DNA of 64,000 nucleotides from SIG78 sp036677805 (GCA_036677805.1 JAVBVS010000018.1:1-64000), one strand, 5' to 3'; positions 8,801-18,292 are shown, counted from the first letter of the stretch. The notes: generated by a model not told the origin, from the sequence alone. Numbers and translations are program-made.

Positions 8801-9111
8801 AGCACGGTGGGTCAAAAATTCGCATCTCCGGTTCCGGATGATGCCAGGTTTGGTCCTGAAATCGTTATGAAATGGAGTACGATGATACATCTCGATAAAA
8901 ATTACTATTATTTTAAAAGTAAAAGGGGATTTTTTCAAGTATAATACGGATTGGGTTGTAGTGTCAAAAGTAAAATGAATAAATGAAAGAAGCAAGGTTG
9001 CGGCTGAGGATGCATTCGAATCCGTCCGCCCCTTATTGACAGATAAGACTTTAACTTTGTCATAAAGGTAAAACTTTTGACAGAAACACCAAAACAGAAA
9101 GGACCCGAACC
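8801..9111 (+). promoter_or_regulatory. Leader of the pseudopilin gene with inverted repeats
   Basis: This 311-bp gap has no gene. It holds a perfect 10-bp inverted repeat, TGTCAAAAGT (8962-8971) and ACTTTTGACA (9073-9082). The right half is also one arm of a tighter imperfect palindrome at 9059-9081 (GTCATAAAG, six bases, CTTTTGAC). A possible -35 TTGACA occurs at 9036-9041 with only a weak -10 after it; TATAAT at 8940-8945 lacks a good -35. The half-site CATAAAG/CTTTTG recurs in the GntR operator at 23673-23695, so a GntR/LacI-class repressor site is plausible. Confidence 0.45.
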
Positions 9112-9819
9112 ATGAATACACGCTTTACGCTCATAGAACTTTTGGTTGTGATCGCCATTATTGCCATTTTAGCGGCGATGCTGCTGCCGGCGCTGTCGGC
9201 GGCGCGGGAAAGCGCCAAATCCGCTTCCTGTATTGCCAATCTGAAACAACAGATTCTGGGCTACAAACTCTATGTGGAGGAGTCCAATGGCTGGCTGCTT
9301 CCGGCCATGACATGCGCCAATCCGCAAAACATTTGGCAGGAACATGTCGGCGCCATTATGTCAGGGGACATCGGCGATCTGCTGCTACACGGCAACACCT
9401 TTGGGGCTAGGCAAAATGAAGGCTGTTATGCCATTTTCAGCTGTCCCAGCGAGTCAATCGCTTTCGGCGCGGCCTCCAAAGGCAAATTTGAATATACCCA
9501 TTATGCCCTGAATTTACGGATTGCAGGCAATACCTTCAACGACGCAACCTACCCCATGCGCAATGATTCGGCTATAAATGACCCGTCAAAGGCTCTGATT
9601 ATCGCGGACAGCGCGCGGCGCGACAATGGCTCTATAGCTTATATGACACAAGGTTCGGTCGCCTACAGACATCCAGGAAGCAGATCCGAAACCCCTGCGG
9701 TGACCTATTCCGGCAATATGGCAAACGCCGCTTTTTATGACGGACACGCGGCGGTGGTCACTTTCAAGGAGGCTGACGACGGGTACGGCGGTTTTGGTTT
9801 TCTGCGGCGAGGGCTCTGA
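9112..9819 (+). CDS. Secreted pseudopilin-like protein (prepilin N-terminus, DUF1559 type)
   Basis: A 235-residue protein opening with a class III prepilin signal: a short positively charged leader, cleavage before F5 and E10 in FTLIELLVV, followed by a hydrophobic helix and ALSAARESAKSASCIANLKQ. The C-terminal half has the motif ADSARRDNGSI and an ending with NAAFYDGHAAVVTF, the H-X9-DG-like tail seen in PVC-group pseudopilins. It would be processed by a prepilin peptidase (one lies at 52177-53022) and is probably extracellular or surface bound. Such genes usually sit next to glycan-use genes in Lentisphaerae, as here. The function of the family is not established. Confidence 0.85.
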   Translation: MNTRFTLIELLVVIAIIAILAAMLLPALSAARESAKSASCIANLKQQILGYKLYVEESNGWLLPAMTCANPQNIWQEHVGAIMSGDIGDLLLHGNTFGARQNEGCYAIFSCPSESIAFGAASKGKFEYTHYALNLRIAGNTFNDATYPMRNDSAINDPSKALIIADSARRDNGSIAYMTQGSVAYRHPGSRSETPAVTYSGNMANAAFYDGHAAVVTFKEADDGYGGFGFLRRGL

Positions 9820-9894
9820 CGGCGGGGCGGATTCGCAAAAAAATCATTTGGTCGAAGCAACTTGTTAAGCATCCCTCTGGAGCAGGAATAAAAA

Positions 9895-12780
9895 ATGAAA
9901 TTACCACTGATCTGTATTATCGCCGCAGGATTATTTTTCACCGCACACGCCGCCCCGCTCAAGGCGGTTCGGTGCGCTGCTTCGCCGGTTATCGACGGGA
10001 AACTGGATGATGCGTGTTGGAAAGACGCGCTGAAATTCACCAAATTCAAGGTCATGAATAAAAGCGATGCCGCCATCCCGGCGGAGGTGCGGCTTCTTTA
10101 TGACGATAAAGCCTTGTATGTCGGCTATCGTCTGGACATTCCCAATGGCTGTACAATCAGGCGGAACGCCCAACCGGGTGCCGACAGCATTGCCATCTAC
10201 GGAGACGACTGCGTTGAACTGATGATTGATCCCAGCGCCACTGCAACACGCTATTTCCATTTTATTACCAATGCCAATGGCGCGGTTTCATCCTGGTTGC
10301 GGGATCAGGGCGGGGCTTTCGGCGAACCCTATCCCTGCGCCGTGAATGTAAAAGCTTATGTGACTCCAGAGTATTGGAGCTGTGAATTCAGGATTCCCTA
10401 TTCCTCGCTTGACATTCAGCAGGACGACGCGCTGTGGGGCTTCAATTTCGCGCACGGCGCACGCGTTCCGCATTTTCAGGATGCGAGCATTACCGCGTCC
10501 GGCACCTATCACAGCGCTTCGGAATTTTGTAAAGTCAGCGGCTTTGATTTTGCCAAGGATCGTTTCGCATGGGAACTTTCATCCCCTAAAATTGTTACGC
10601 ATAAGAGCGGAAATAAGTTGACCGCTGATGTTTGCGTAACTCTCGCCAACCGTAGCGAAAAAAAGCAGAAGGCACTTTTCAATCTGGTGATGATGGGAAC
10701 GACCCCGGATGGCGCCTCTGCGGGAGTTGGCGGAAGTTCCATAAACGTGGAGATCCCCCCCGGCAACCGCCGGGAGCTGCAGTTTCCCGCCGTGCAAATC
10801 GACCGGACAGGGGATTTCCGTTGTATTTTATCCGTCACGGATCCGGAGACCCGCTATCTGCTGAAACGGATCACATATCGACGCCAGATCAGCTATGCCC
10901 CGTTCACGGTAAAGATTTCCGAACCGTGCTACCGCGATATGATTTTCGTCTCCCAGAAACTTAAAAATGTGTCATGGAATTTTTCCACTTCACTTTCCGC
11001 CGCCGAATTGAACGGCGCTGAAATCACCACGGGCGTCTGCACGCCGGACGGCAATATCCTTTACGCCGTCCGTGCCGCGGATATCGGCCAGACCTTCACT
11101 TGTCCTGTCGACAAACTGCCCGAAGGCAAACTCCAGGTGTTTGTCAAAGCGGAAAAAGCGGGAAAAGTGCTTGGCGACGTTTCCCGGCAACTGAGGAAAT
11201 TACCGTATAAAAAAGGCGAGGTATGGCGCGACCGCCATGGTATCTGGCATGTGGATGAAAAGCCGTTCTTCCTTATCGGGAGCTGGGGCAGTCACTTTTA
11301 TCCGGGATTCAACGCCACGGTGGGCGATTACCGGCGGCCGGGCGTGCTGCGTTTGGAACGGGAATGCGTGTATGCACCGCGTTTTATCGAGCTTACTCAG
11401 GTTCCGTCCATTTCGCCGGAAGACCAGAAATATCTTGCCGGGGTTTACCGCAAGCTTGGTGAAATTCCGAATCTTTTCGCGCACTATATCGTGGACGAAC
11501 CGGAACTTTCCGGCTGTACGGTCATGGCGATCTCCCAGCACGCCGCCGCGGCGCGCGACGCGGACCCGTGGCATCCGCTGATGATTTCCAACGATACGGT
11601 GAAAGGGATGGAAGACTTTGCCGACTGCGCCGAAATCAACGGACTTCATCCTTACCCGCCGCCGAGAAAAGATATTCCACGCAATGAATTCCAGCGGATT
11701 GTCATGTTCATGGATCAGAGCATGGCCATCAACAAAACCTTGGAACATCCTCAAACAATTGCATTCCTCCAGCAGGGATTCAATTACGGGGACTGCGGCA
11801 ACGCCGGGACATGCGTCCCGTCATACGATGAAACCCGCATTTCGTATCTGCTCTCGCTGGCAATGGGTGGAAATGCCGTCATGTTTTTCAATTATTGCGC
11901 TGAACACTATTACGAGTTCTCGGTGGGACACCCCGACATCGCGCTGGAGCTCGCCACGCTGACTCCGGCAATGACCGTTCCCGATGAGACCGGCAACGGC
12001 ATCGCCTGTGATAATCCGAAGATTCGCTTTCGGGTAAAAAAAGTAGACGGGGAGTACTGGATACTCGCCGGTTCAACGGTAAAAGAACCGCAGCAGGCAA
12101 AGTTCATTATTCCGAAGCTGGAGAACCGAAAAATTCATGTATTTCGCGAAGGCCGCGCCTTGAATGCCGACTGCGGCACTTTCAGTGACAGTTTCAAAAA
12201 TTTTGACGCCCGCGTTTACACCACGGATTCCCGGACTTTCGGACTCCGTCCCGTAGCCGAGGTCGAAGCCGAAATTCGGCGGCTGAACGAGTCGCGCCGC
12301 AAAACCGGCAATCTGGCATTTCAAATGTATGAAGGGGATTCCATGAAGTTTTATGCTTCCAGTAACAAAGGTCGTCATCCCGACAGCGGCCTCTGGCATG
12401 TGAGTGACGGTATCACCGGCGGCATGCTTGCCGAAAACGGCTGCGGCTACAAGGGCAAACTCGGCTGGATTGACAATACCCCCGGCAAGACCCCGGACTG
12501 GCTGGTCATGGAGTTTCCCGAGACGGTTACCATCGGAAGGATTGTTGTCTATCCCGCCGAAGGAACGCTCAAGGACTATGAGGTCCAATTGGAGGCCGAC
12601 GGCAAATTCATCACGGTGGGAAGCGTAAAAAATCTCCCCACAAAATGGGATGAACATCAGGAATTCATATTTGATCCTGTAAAAACCAGAAGGATCAGGC
12701 TTTGGATCACCGCCAACAACCACAATGAAAACGGTAAAGCCAGAACTAAGGTGCATGAAATCGAAGTTTACAGGGAATAA
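9895..12780 (+). CDS. Secreted CBM9 / TIM-barrel / discoidin-like glycan-active protein
   Basis: A 961-residue protein. Residues 1-19 form a signal peptide. About 25-210 resemble the CBM9-like domain (SPVIDGKLDDACW, DDKALYVGYRL, DDCVELMIDPS). The middle, about 440-690, looks like a TIM-barrel hydrolase (GIWHVDEKPFFLIGSWGS, AHYIVDEPE, GLHPYPPPRKD, GGNAVMFFNY). The last 140 residues (WHVSDGITGG, DWLVMEFPETVTIGRIVVYP, HEIEVYRE) fit an F5/8 type C carbohydrate-binding domain. GGAG and AGGA lie before the ATG. It follows the pseudopilin by 75 bp on the same strand and is likely cotranscribed. The conserved DEPE is a candidate catalytic site, but the enzyme class is unknown. Confidence 0.7.
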   Translation: MKLPLICIIAAGLFFTAHAAPLKAVRCAASPVIDGKLDDACWKDALKFTKFKVMNKSDAAIPAEVRLLYDDKALYVGYRLDIPNGCTIRRNAQPGADSIAIYGDDCVELMIDPSATATRYFHFITNANGAVSSWLRDQGGAFGEPYPCAVNVKAYVTPEYWSCEFRIPYSSLDIQQDDALWGFNFAHGARVPHFQDASITASGTYHSASEFCKVSGFDFAKDRFAWELSSPKIVTHKSGNKLTADVCVTLANRSEKKQKALFNLVMMGTTPDGASAGVGGSSINVEIPPGNRRELQFPAVQIDRTGDFRCILSVTDPETRYLLKRITYRRQISYAPFTVKISEPCYRDMIFVSQKLKNVSWNFSTSLSAAELNGAEITTGVCTPDGNILYAVRAADIGQTFTCPVDKLPEGKLQVFVKAEKAGKVLGDVSRQLRKLPYKKGEVWRDRHGIWHVDEKPFFLIGSWGSHFYPGFNATVGDYRRPGVLRLERECVYAPRFIELTQVPSISPEDQKYLAGVYRKLGEIPNLFAHYIVDEPELSGCTVMAISQHAAAARDADPWHPLMISNDTVKGMEDFADCAEINGLHPYPPPRKDIPRNEFQRIVMFMDQSMAINKTLEHPQTIAFLQQGFNYGDCGNAGTCVPSYDETRISYLLSLAMGGNAVMFFNYCAEHYYEFSVGHPDIALELATLTPAMTVPDETGNGIACDNPKIRFRVKKVDGEYWILAGSTVKEPQQAKFIIPKLENRKIHVFREGRALNADCGTFSDSFKNFDARVYTTDSRTFGLRPVAEVEAEIRRLNESRRKTGNLAFQMYEGDSMKFYASSNKGRHPDSGLWHVSDGITGGMLAENGCGYKGKLGWIDNTPGKTPDWLVMEFPETVTIGRIVVYPAEGTLKDYEVQLEADGKFITVGSVKNLPTKWDEHQEFIFDPVKTRRIRLWITANNHNENGKARTKVHEIEVYRE

Positions 12781-12978
12781 GTTTTCACGCTGGAAGATGG
12801 CTTAAAAAAGGACGCTAGCGTATGAACGGGGATTTTTGCCCACTTGGCTCTCGATTTTTCGACAGGGGAAAAAAATTCTCATGGACGCTTGCAAGACCAA
12901 CGGCAAAATTCGTTCGCGGTTTCTGAATTCGCAGGAATCGTACAAAAAAAACAACCAGAAAAACAGGAAACCTCAGAA

Positions 12979-13716
12979 ATGATGAAAAAGTTCTTTTTTA
13001 GCGTAATCGCAACTCTCATGGTCACGGCGCTTCCGGCGGAGACTCCCAAGCCGCTGCTACATTTTCCCGCCGACGATGGCAATGGAAATATCCTAAAAAA
13101 CATCGACGGCGCGACGGAACTCAATGCAAAAATCATCGGAACTGATTTCAATTGGGATACCGCCCGTGACGGCAAGAAAGCTATTTCTTTCCAAAATCCG
13201 CCCAATGGACGTGTAGGAAAAAATTGCTGCGCGATAGTAAATCTCAAGGGGAAAATGGATTTCGCTAAGCCGTTTACGGTGATGTTCTGGGTCTATCTGG
13301 ATCCGGCTCTCCTCGTCAACCACCAGTATACCATCATCGGCAATGCGAAGGGCGATTACGGCCCAGGCTGGCGCATTATTTACAGTTATAATGCTTTTAG
13401 GATCACCGGCGGCGGCGGTACTGCCGCAACCATCGGCGCCTTGAGCCTGAATCCCGGCAAAACTCCGCATCCGAAAGGCGTATGGCATCATCTGGGAGCC
13501 GTCTATGACGGGGAAAATGTTAAACTTTACCTGAACGGCATTGAATCCGCCGCTGGCGCGCTGAAGCTCCAATCCGGTCATGATACGCTGACCGTCGGAG
13601 CCTATAGTGAGGGATACGGCTACGGGTTCAACGGCAGTCTTTCCGATATCAAGTTCTTTGGTAGTGCGTTGACTCCCGAGCAGATGATTGCGGAAGCGCA
13701 GGGTATCATGGAATGA
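12979..13716 (+). CDS. Secreted LamG-like (concanavalin A fold) lectin domain protein
   Basis: A 245-residue protein made of a signal peptide (MMKKFFFSVIATLMVTALPA) and one LamG-type jelly roll: FTVMFWVYLDP in the first strands, GVWHHLGAVYDGENVKLYLNG near the C-terminus, and GFNGSLSDIKFFGSALTPEQ as the usual closing signature. It is probably a carbohydrate-binding partner for the preceding CBM9 protein. The frame is open from 12844 but the ATG pair at 12979/12982 starts the signal peptide and has AGGAAA upstream. It lacks a catalytic domain. Confidence 0.75.
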   Translation: MMKKFFFSVIATLMVTALPAETPKPLLHFPADDGNGNILKNIDGATELNAKIIGTDFNWDTARDGKKAISFQNPPNGRVGKNCCAIVNLKGKMDFAKPFTVMFWVYLDPALLVNHQYTIIGNAKGDYGPGWRIIYSYNAFRITGGGGTAATIGALSLNPGKTPHPKGVWHHLGAVYDGENVKLYLNGIESAAGALKLQSGHDTLTVGAYSEGYGYGFNGSLSDIKFFGSALTPEQMIAEAQGIME

Positions 13717-13960
13717 TTTTCTGCCCCCTGTCGGAAGATAAGAAACCGTCAAAACATAAGAGCTTATCAACCAATGAGCGAGAACACTCTGATTTGCGGC
13801 GGACAGCCATTCACTTGTCGGAAAAATGGTAGATACCTCCAGTATCCCCTGTTTTTTTTCGACTGCGCGCCTGCCTATCCGGCGCTTTATCATAGTATTC
13901 CCATTATTAGTTGATAAACTCTAAGTCATCAGAACTGTCGCAATTTTACAGGACATAAAT

Positions 13961-15211
13961 ATGCCTACAATTGAATCCCGCGAATTTATCGCAGATGGGA
14001 TTAAACGTTTCAGAGCAAAATGGAAATTGCCGTGGAGCGACATTACGCTCGTCGTCGCGGGAGACGTGTTGGCCAGTCTTGCCGCGCGGAAAGTTCTGTA
14101 TGCCGATACCCATCCCGATTATGCCGTGTTTGAACCGGAAACGGCGGCCGATGCAGATTGTTTGGCGGAAATATTCGGCAATTTCGGCGTTGAAACCGTC
14201 TCCGACAGACGTTTCGGCGGCAAAGTATGGTTGTATGTTTTTTCGCGCAAAACCACCGTTCCGCAGGAACAGTGGCCGCAACTTCCAGCCGTGACCGGCT
14301 GGAAATCCCCGCTGACAAACCGCAACCGGCTCAATTCCGCCGCGCTGCCGGGGGAAATGACTCCGTTTATGTTTCGAGGGAGTGAATACCGGGTCGAAAA
14401 CGTGATGGGGCATTATCTTTCCCGCGGATCTGTCGGAAGCCGGCCGCATGAAGATCACTTCAGAATACGCCGCGCGGAAGACGACAGACTGATTTCAATT
14501 CCGCTGAAGAACCATTATTTCGCTACGGCGTTCGTATGGAATGAGGTCTGTTACTGTTTTTCGCTTGATTTAGGCGCAAAGGCTGGCTGGTCAAGTTCAA
14601 AAATCGACATGATCTCCTCGCTGGATCTTGTGAGTTGGAGCGCTCCGGTTTGTGTGCTGGACGTTTCCGCCGACGGGGAAAAAGCTTTCAACAATTCAAT
14701 AACATATGACGGACGTAGATTTGTGATGCTTTATGAAACGGACGATCCAAAGTGTCCGATCTACACTATGAAATTTGTCGAATCCGACGATCTGATCCAC
14801 TGGCGTAAAATCTCCGGAGCCGTCTATGGCGGGGAAAAATATACCGGCGGCCCCGCGTTTTACTGGATATCCGAGGAGCAATATTATTATCTTACCTATG
14901 TTGATATGTTTGTTCATCCTGTCGTCAGAAAACTCAACTATCGCACCGCCGTGACTCGTTCAAAGGATCTGGCGTATTGGGAAGACGCTCCATCCGAACA
15001 CGCCGTGCTCCTGCCGGACTACGAGAACCGTCCCGATCCGGAAGGCCATCCCGACGTATATGAACTTAACGTCAGCGATGCGGAATATATTGAAAAAGAC
15101 GGAATGGTGCGCGCGTATTTCTGCGGCGGGAACCAATGCGGGGTCTCTGACAATCAAATCGCCGAATATCACGGCACTCTTGCGGGGTTCTTCAGAACGT
15201 TTTATTCATAA
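13961..15211 (+). CDS. Five-bladed beta-propeller glycosidase-like protein (GH43-like)
   Basis: A 416-residue protein. After an N-terminal region of about 130 residues of unclear type, repeated blade-like segments are visible: FATAFVWNEVCYCFSLDL, SSLDLVSWSAPVCV, FVESDDLIHWRKISG, TRSKDLAYWEDAP. The pattern DLxxW/W-x-P at blade ends is typical of GH43/GH117-type propellers that act on arabinose, xylose or anhydro sugars. No signal peptide is present, so it may be cytoplasmic. AGGA lies before the ATG. It heads a run of five same-strand genes encoding redox enzymes and a dehydroquinase-like protein. Family-level assignment is by motif only. Confidence 0.5.
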   Translation: MPTIESREFIADGIKRFRAKWKLPWSDITLVVAGDVLASLAARKVLYADTHPDYAVFEPETAADADCLAEIFGNFGVETVSDRRFGGKVWLYVFSRKTTVPQEQWPQLPAVTGWKSPLTNRNRLNSAALPGEMTPFMFRGSEYRVENVMGHYLSRGSVGSRPHEDHFRIRRAEDDRLISIPLKNHYFATAFVWNEVCYCFSLDLGAKAGWSSSKIDMISSLDLVSWSAPVCVLDVSADGEKAFNNSITYDGRRFVMLYETDDPKCPIYTMKFVESDDLIHWRKISGAVYGGEKYTGGPAFYWISEEQYYYLTYVDMFVHPVVRKLNYRTAVTRSKDLAYWEDAPSEHAVLLPDYENRPDPEGHPDVYELNVSDAEYIEKDGMVRAYFCGGNQCGVSDNQIAEYHGTLAGFFRTFYS

Positions 15212-15276
15212 ATAATTACACTTTTGAACATGACTATCCGGTGTGGGGCCTACACATTTACTGGAGGTAAATTATT

Positions 15277-16236
15277 ATGCATGCAATGATCCTTGATGAA
15301 AAACTTGATTTTGCCTGGGCGGAAGTTCCGGATCCGAAGCCGCGCGACGGCGAGGTGCTGATCCGCGTCCACGCTGCGGCGGTGAACCGCGCCGACCTGA
15401 TGCAGAAAGACGGCTGTTACGCATCTCCGGAAGGGTGGCCGCAATGGTGCGGGCTCGAAGTTTCCGGCACTGTGCTCGAAGCTCCGGACGGCGCCGCCGT
15501 CAAAACCGGCGACCGGGTCTGCGCCCTGCTGGGCGGCGGCGGATATTCCGAGTTCGTGACCGCGCCGGTCGGCATGGTTATTCCGATCCCGGAAGGAATT
15601 TCGATGGTCGAAGCGGCCTCGCTGCCGGAAGTGTGGAGCACGGTTTACCTCAATCTCGAAAAAGAGGCGGGCGGCTTGAAGAAAAATGATGTTTTCTACA
15701 TGCAGGCCGGCGCTTCCGGCGTCGGCCTGGCGGCAATTCAGTATGCGAAACTTTTCGGCGCAACCGTGATCACGACGATTGATTCCCCGGAAAAAGCGGC
15801 GTTCGTCAAAAAAATCGGCGCGGATTTTGTCCTGGATTACCGCACCGAAGATGTCCGCCCGGTGATCGCGGCGCATCCGGTCACAGTCGCGCTGGACTGT
15901 ATCGGCGGAAAACTGATGGGAGAAAACTTCAAAAACATGGTATTCGGCGGCCGCTGGATTATGATCGCCACAATGGGCGGAGCGGAAACTTCGATCAATC
16001 TGGAAACGGTGTGGCGCAAACGTATTCGCCTGATCGGCAGCACGCTCCGCAGTCGCACCCCAACGGAGAAAAAGGAAATCCTCCAGGCGCTGAAACAAAA
16101 ATTGTGGCCGCTTTTCAGCGAACGGAAATTGTTTTCCAACATTCACGCGGTTTTCCCGATTCAGGATGTGGAAAAAGCTCACGACGTTCTCCGCCGCGCC
16201 GAAAACATCGGCAAGGTGGTTCTGACATTCCGTTAA
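15277..16236 (+). CDS. Zinc-independent quinone oxidoreductase-like MDR protein (PIG3 type)
   Basis: A 319-residue medium-chain dehydrogenase. Near residue 35 it has NRADLMQKDGCY, and CGLEVSGTV follows at about 54, both typical of the PIG3/QOR branch; the cysteine zinc ligands of alcohol dehydrogenases are absent. The nucleotide site is QAGASGVGLAAIQYAKLFGA (about 145-165), followed by VKKIGADFVLDYRTED. It would reduce a quinone or an enone with NADPH, or act on a pathway intermediate. GGAGG precedes the ATG. It sits between the propeller protein and an SDR gene, which suggests a catabolic redox role and not general detoxification. Confidence 0.8.
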   Translation: MHAMILDEKLDFAWAEVPDPKPRDGEVLIRVHAAAVNRADLMQKDGCYASPEGWPQWCGLEVSGTVLEAPDGAAVKTGDRVCALLGGGGYSEFVTAPVGMVIPIPEGISMVEAASLPEVWSTVYLNLEKEAGGLKKNDVFYMQAGASGVGLAAIQYAKLFGATVITTIDSPEKAAFVKKIGADFVLDYRTEDVRPVIAAHPVTVALDCIGGKLMGENFKNMVFGGRWIMIATMGGAETSINLETVWRKRIRLIGSTLRSRTPTEKKEILQALKQKLWPLFSERKLFSNIHAVFPIQDVEKAHDVLRRAENIGKVVLTFR

Positions 16237-16327
16237 TTCAGGTAAACGATAGAGGAAACCCGACACGCCCCCTGAAAGGAATTGCGCAGATTTCTTCACG
16301 GTGTCAAAATTTAGGCAAGGAAAAACG

Positions 16328-17077
16328 ATGGAACAGAAGTTACAAGGCAAAGTGGCATTGGTCACTGGTGCGGGAGGCTTATTGGGGCGCAGCATTGTCC
16401 GGCGGCTCGCGGATGCCGGGGCTATGGTCGTTGCAACCGATCTTTCACTGGCAAAAATTGCCCCCCTGCTTTCGGAAATTGCGCAGTCCGGCGGCAACGC
16501 GATCTCGGAGAAACTTGATATAACGGACAGCGCAGAGGTTGCATCGGTTTTCAAACGGGTGGAACAGCGTATGGGCCGGATTGATCTTCTCGTGAATAAC
16601 GCCGGAGTTGTACGGGAAAAAGCCGAGGCGTTTCAGCAGACGGATGAGACCTATTGGAAAAAACTGATTGAAGTAAATCTCTTCGGAACCATGATCTGCA
16701 CCCAGCGGGTTCTGCCGGGAATGATTGCGCGGAAAAACGAAAAAATTATCAATATCGCCTCAATCGCCGGGGTTTCCGGATTGCCCGGATGGGCGGATTA
16801 CGCCGCATCGAAAGGGGGAGTGATTCTCTTCAGTCAGACCCTTGCCATGGAGTTGGGAGGGTACGGGATCACTGTAAACTGTATTTCCCCCGGCATGATC
16901 GGAGTGAAATTGAGAGCGGATCGTGGAACCTGGCTGGGACGATGCGGGACTCCGGATGATATCGCCGGAGCAATTGTCTTTCTTGGTTCGAGCGATGGCG
17001 ATTATATTACCGGAACAAATTTTCTGGTGGACGGCGGGCGTGTGCTGGGGCCCAAAAACGCCTCATGGAATTCATAG
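16328..17077 (+). CDS. Short-chain dehydrogenase/reductase (FabG-like SDR)
   Basis: A 249-residue classical SDR: cofactor motif VTGAGGLLGRSIV (about 13-25), NNAG at about 92, a catalytic serine in NIASIAGVSG, and YAASKGG for the Tyr/Lys pair, ending with DYITGTNFLVDGG. An acidic residue after the second strand (ATD) favours NAD(H). I use the ATG at 16328 because AAGGA lies seven bases upstream; a GTG at 16301 would add nine residues. The substrate is probably a sugar or cyclitol derivative handled with the neighbouring dehydroquinase-like enzyme (inference from context). Confidence 0.85.
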   Translation: MEQKLQGKVALVTGAGGLLGRSIVRRLADAGAMVVATDLSLAKIAPLLSEIAQSGGNAISEKLDITDSAEVASVFKRVEQRMGRIDLLVNNAGVVREKAEAFQQTDETYWKKLIEVNLFGTMICTQRVLPGMIARKNEKIINIASIAGVSGLPGWADYAASKGGVILFSQTLAMELGGYGITVNCISPGMIGVKLRADRGTWLGRCGTPDDIAGAIVFLGSSDGDYITGTNFLVDGGRVLGPKNASWNS

Positions 17078-17259
17078 CAACAGCGCTTATTGCCCAAAGA
17101 AAATTTCGATTCCCGAAAAAAACTAAAATTGGTGAAAAACTACAAGTTTCGGATCGGATTTTAGTCAGACGAAATAGTTTGAAAGTTATTTTTTTGAAAT
17201 GACCTTGAGCCATTTCATTTTGATTGCAGCGGTTCAATCGAAACCAGGAGTTTTATGCA

Positions 17260-18045
17260 ATGAGGCGATTATTCAATCTGAAGACCGGACGCACCCAAAT
17301 TGTGCAGTTGATGAGCGGCCGATCCGCCGCCGAGCTCATCGGCGAAGCCAGAAACGGCATGGCGGACGGTGCCGACGGAATCGCCGTCAATCTCTGCGAC
17401 CTTGATCTTGCGGAACGAAATGCCGAAGTGTTTCGGCAAATTCTGGACGCGGTTCCACTGCCCTTCATGTTCATTCATTACCGGCAGGACAGCCGCATGA
17501 CGCCGCAGGACGACGAGCCGCGTCAGACGGAGCTGCTTGCCGCGGCGGAAGCCGGGGTCGGCATGATCGACGTCATGGGGGATCTTTTCGACAAGTCGCC
17601 CGACGAGCGGACGCGCAATCCGGAAGCGATTGCCAAGCAGAAAGCCTTGATCAAACAAATTCACGGCATCGGAGCTCAGGTGGTGATCTCTTCCCACCCG
17701 CTCCGTTTCATGAACGCAGAAGCAATCGTGGAGCAGTTGAAAGATTTCGAGAGCCGCGGCGCGGATCTCGTCAAGATTGTCACCACGGCGGATACGGAAG
17801 CGGAATATCTGGAAAATATCCGTGCGACCATGCTGGCGTGGCACGAAATAGCAATTCCATTCACGCACCTGTGCGGCGGCCGCTTTTCGCGGCTTCAGCG
17901 CTTCAGCGGAGCCGCATTGGGGTGTTCAATAACCTTCGCCGTGCAGCGCTATGTCAACACCAATTACTTTCAGCCGACAATCCGGGAATTTCGCGCATTT
18001 CAGAACAGTGTACTTTGGAATATCAACAATGCAATTGAAAAATGA
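17260..18045 (+). CDS. Type I 3-dehydroquinate dehydratase-like protein
   Basis: A 261-residue (beta/alpha)8 protein matching AroD. The catalytic histidine is in VVISSHPLRF and the Schiff-base lysine in GADLVKIVTTAD; near the end GRFSRLQRFSGAALGCSITFA corresponds to the AroD substrate arginine and closing signature. The region after the second strand (IHYRQDSRMTPQDDEP) differs from ordinary AroD. AGGAG lies nine bases before the ATG at 17260. Embedded in a catabolic run with SDR, QOR and epimerase genes, it may act on quinate/shikimate-like or other keto-acid sugars and not in aromatic biosynthesis. That role is inferred. Confidence 0.7.
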   Translation: MRRLFNLKTGRTQIVQLMSGRSAAELIGEARNGMADGADGIAVNLCDLDLAERNAEVFRQILDAVPLPFMFIHYRQDSRMTPQDDEPRQTELLAAAEAGVGMIDVMGDLFDKSPDERTRNPEAIAKQKALIKQIHGIGAQVVISSHPLRFMNAEAIVEQLKDFESRGADLVKIVTTADTEAEYLENIRATMLAWHEIAIPFTHLCGGRFSRLQRFSGAALGCSITFAVQRYVNTNYFQPTIREFRAFQNSVLWNINNAIEK

Positions 18046-18055
18046 GATTTGAAAA

Positions 18056-18292
18056 ATGAACCCGAAACGAATTCTGGTGATTGGCGCGACGGGCGCGATG
18101 GGACAGTATCTTGTCCCGGAACTCTCCGCTATGGGTTACCACGTCGACGGTATCGCGATCGGCGATGTGAAAAGCCGCGATCCGAATGTGCGGTATTTCA
18201 ACCTCAACGGCAAGGATCGCGCGGTCATAGCTCAATTTTTGAAGAACGGCTGCGAGGCCGTGGTCGATTTCATGGTTTACGGCAGCGCCGAA
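18056..18292 (+). pseudogene. 5' fragment of an NAD-dependent epimerase/dehydratase
   Basis: The first 79 residues begin with the nucleotide-binding motif VIGATGAMGQYLVPEL and continue as an extended-SDR Rossmann fold (a DGIAIGD strand, then CEAVVDFMVYGSAE). At about 18293 the sequence changes in frame to a transposase tail, so the rest of the enzyme is missing. The ten-base gap to the dehydroquinase-like gene shows it was the last gene of that unit. Confidence 0.7.

Noticed and set aside
6737..9121. A 794-residue open frame on the minus strand.
   Set aside because: It is the antisense shadow of the DUF6259-like gene; it has no ribosome site and an amino-acid make-up (excess Arg/His) typical of high-GC shadows.
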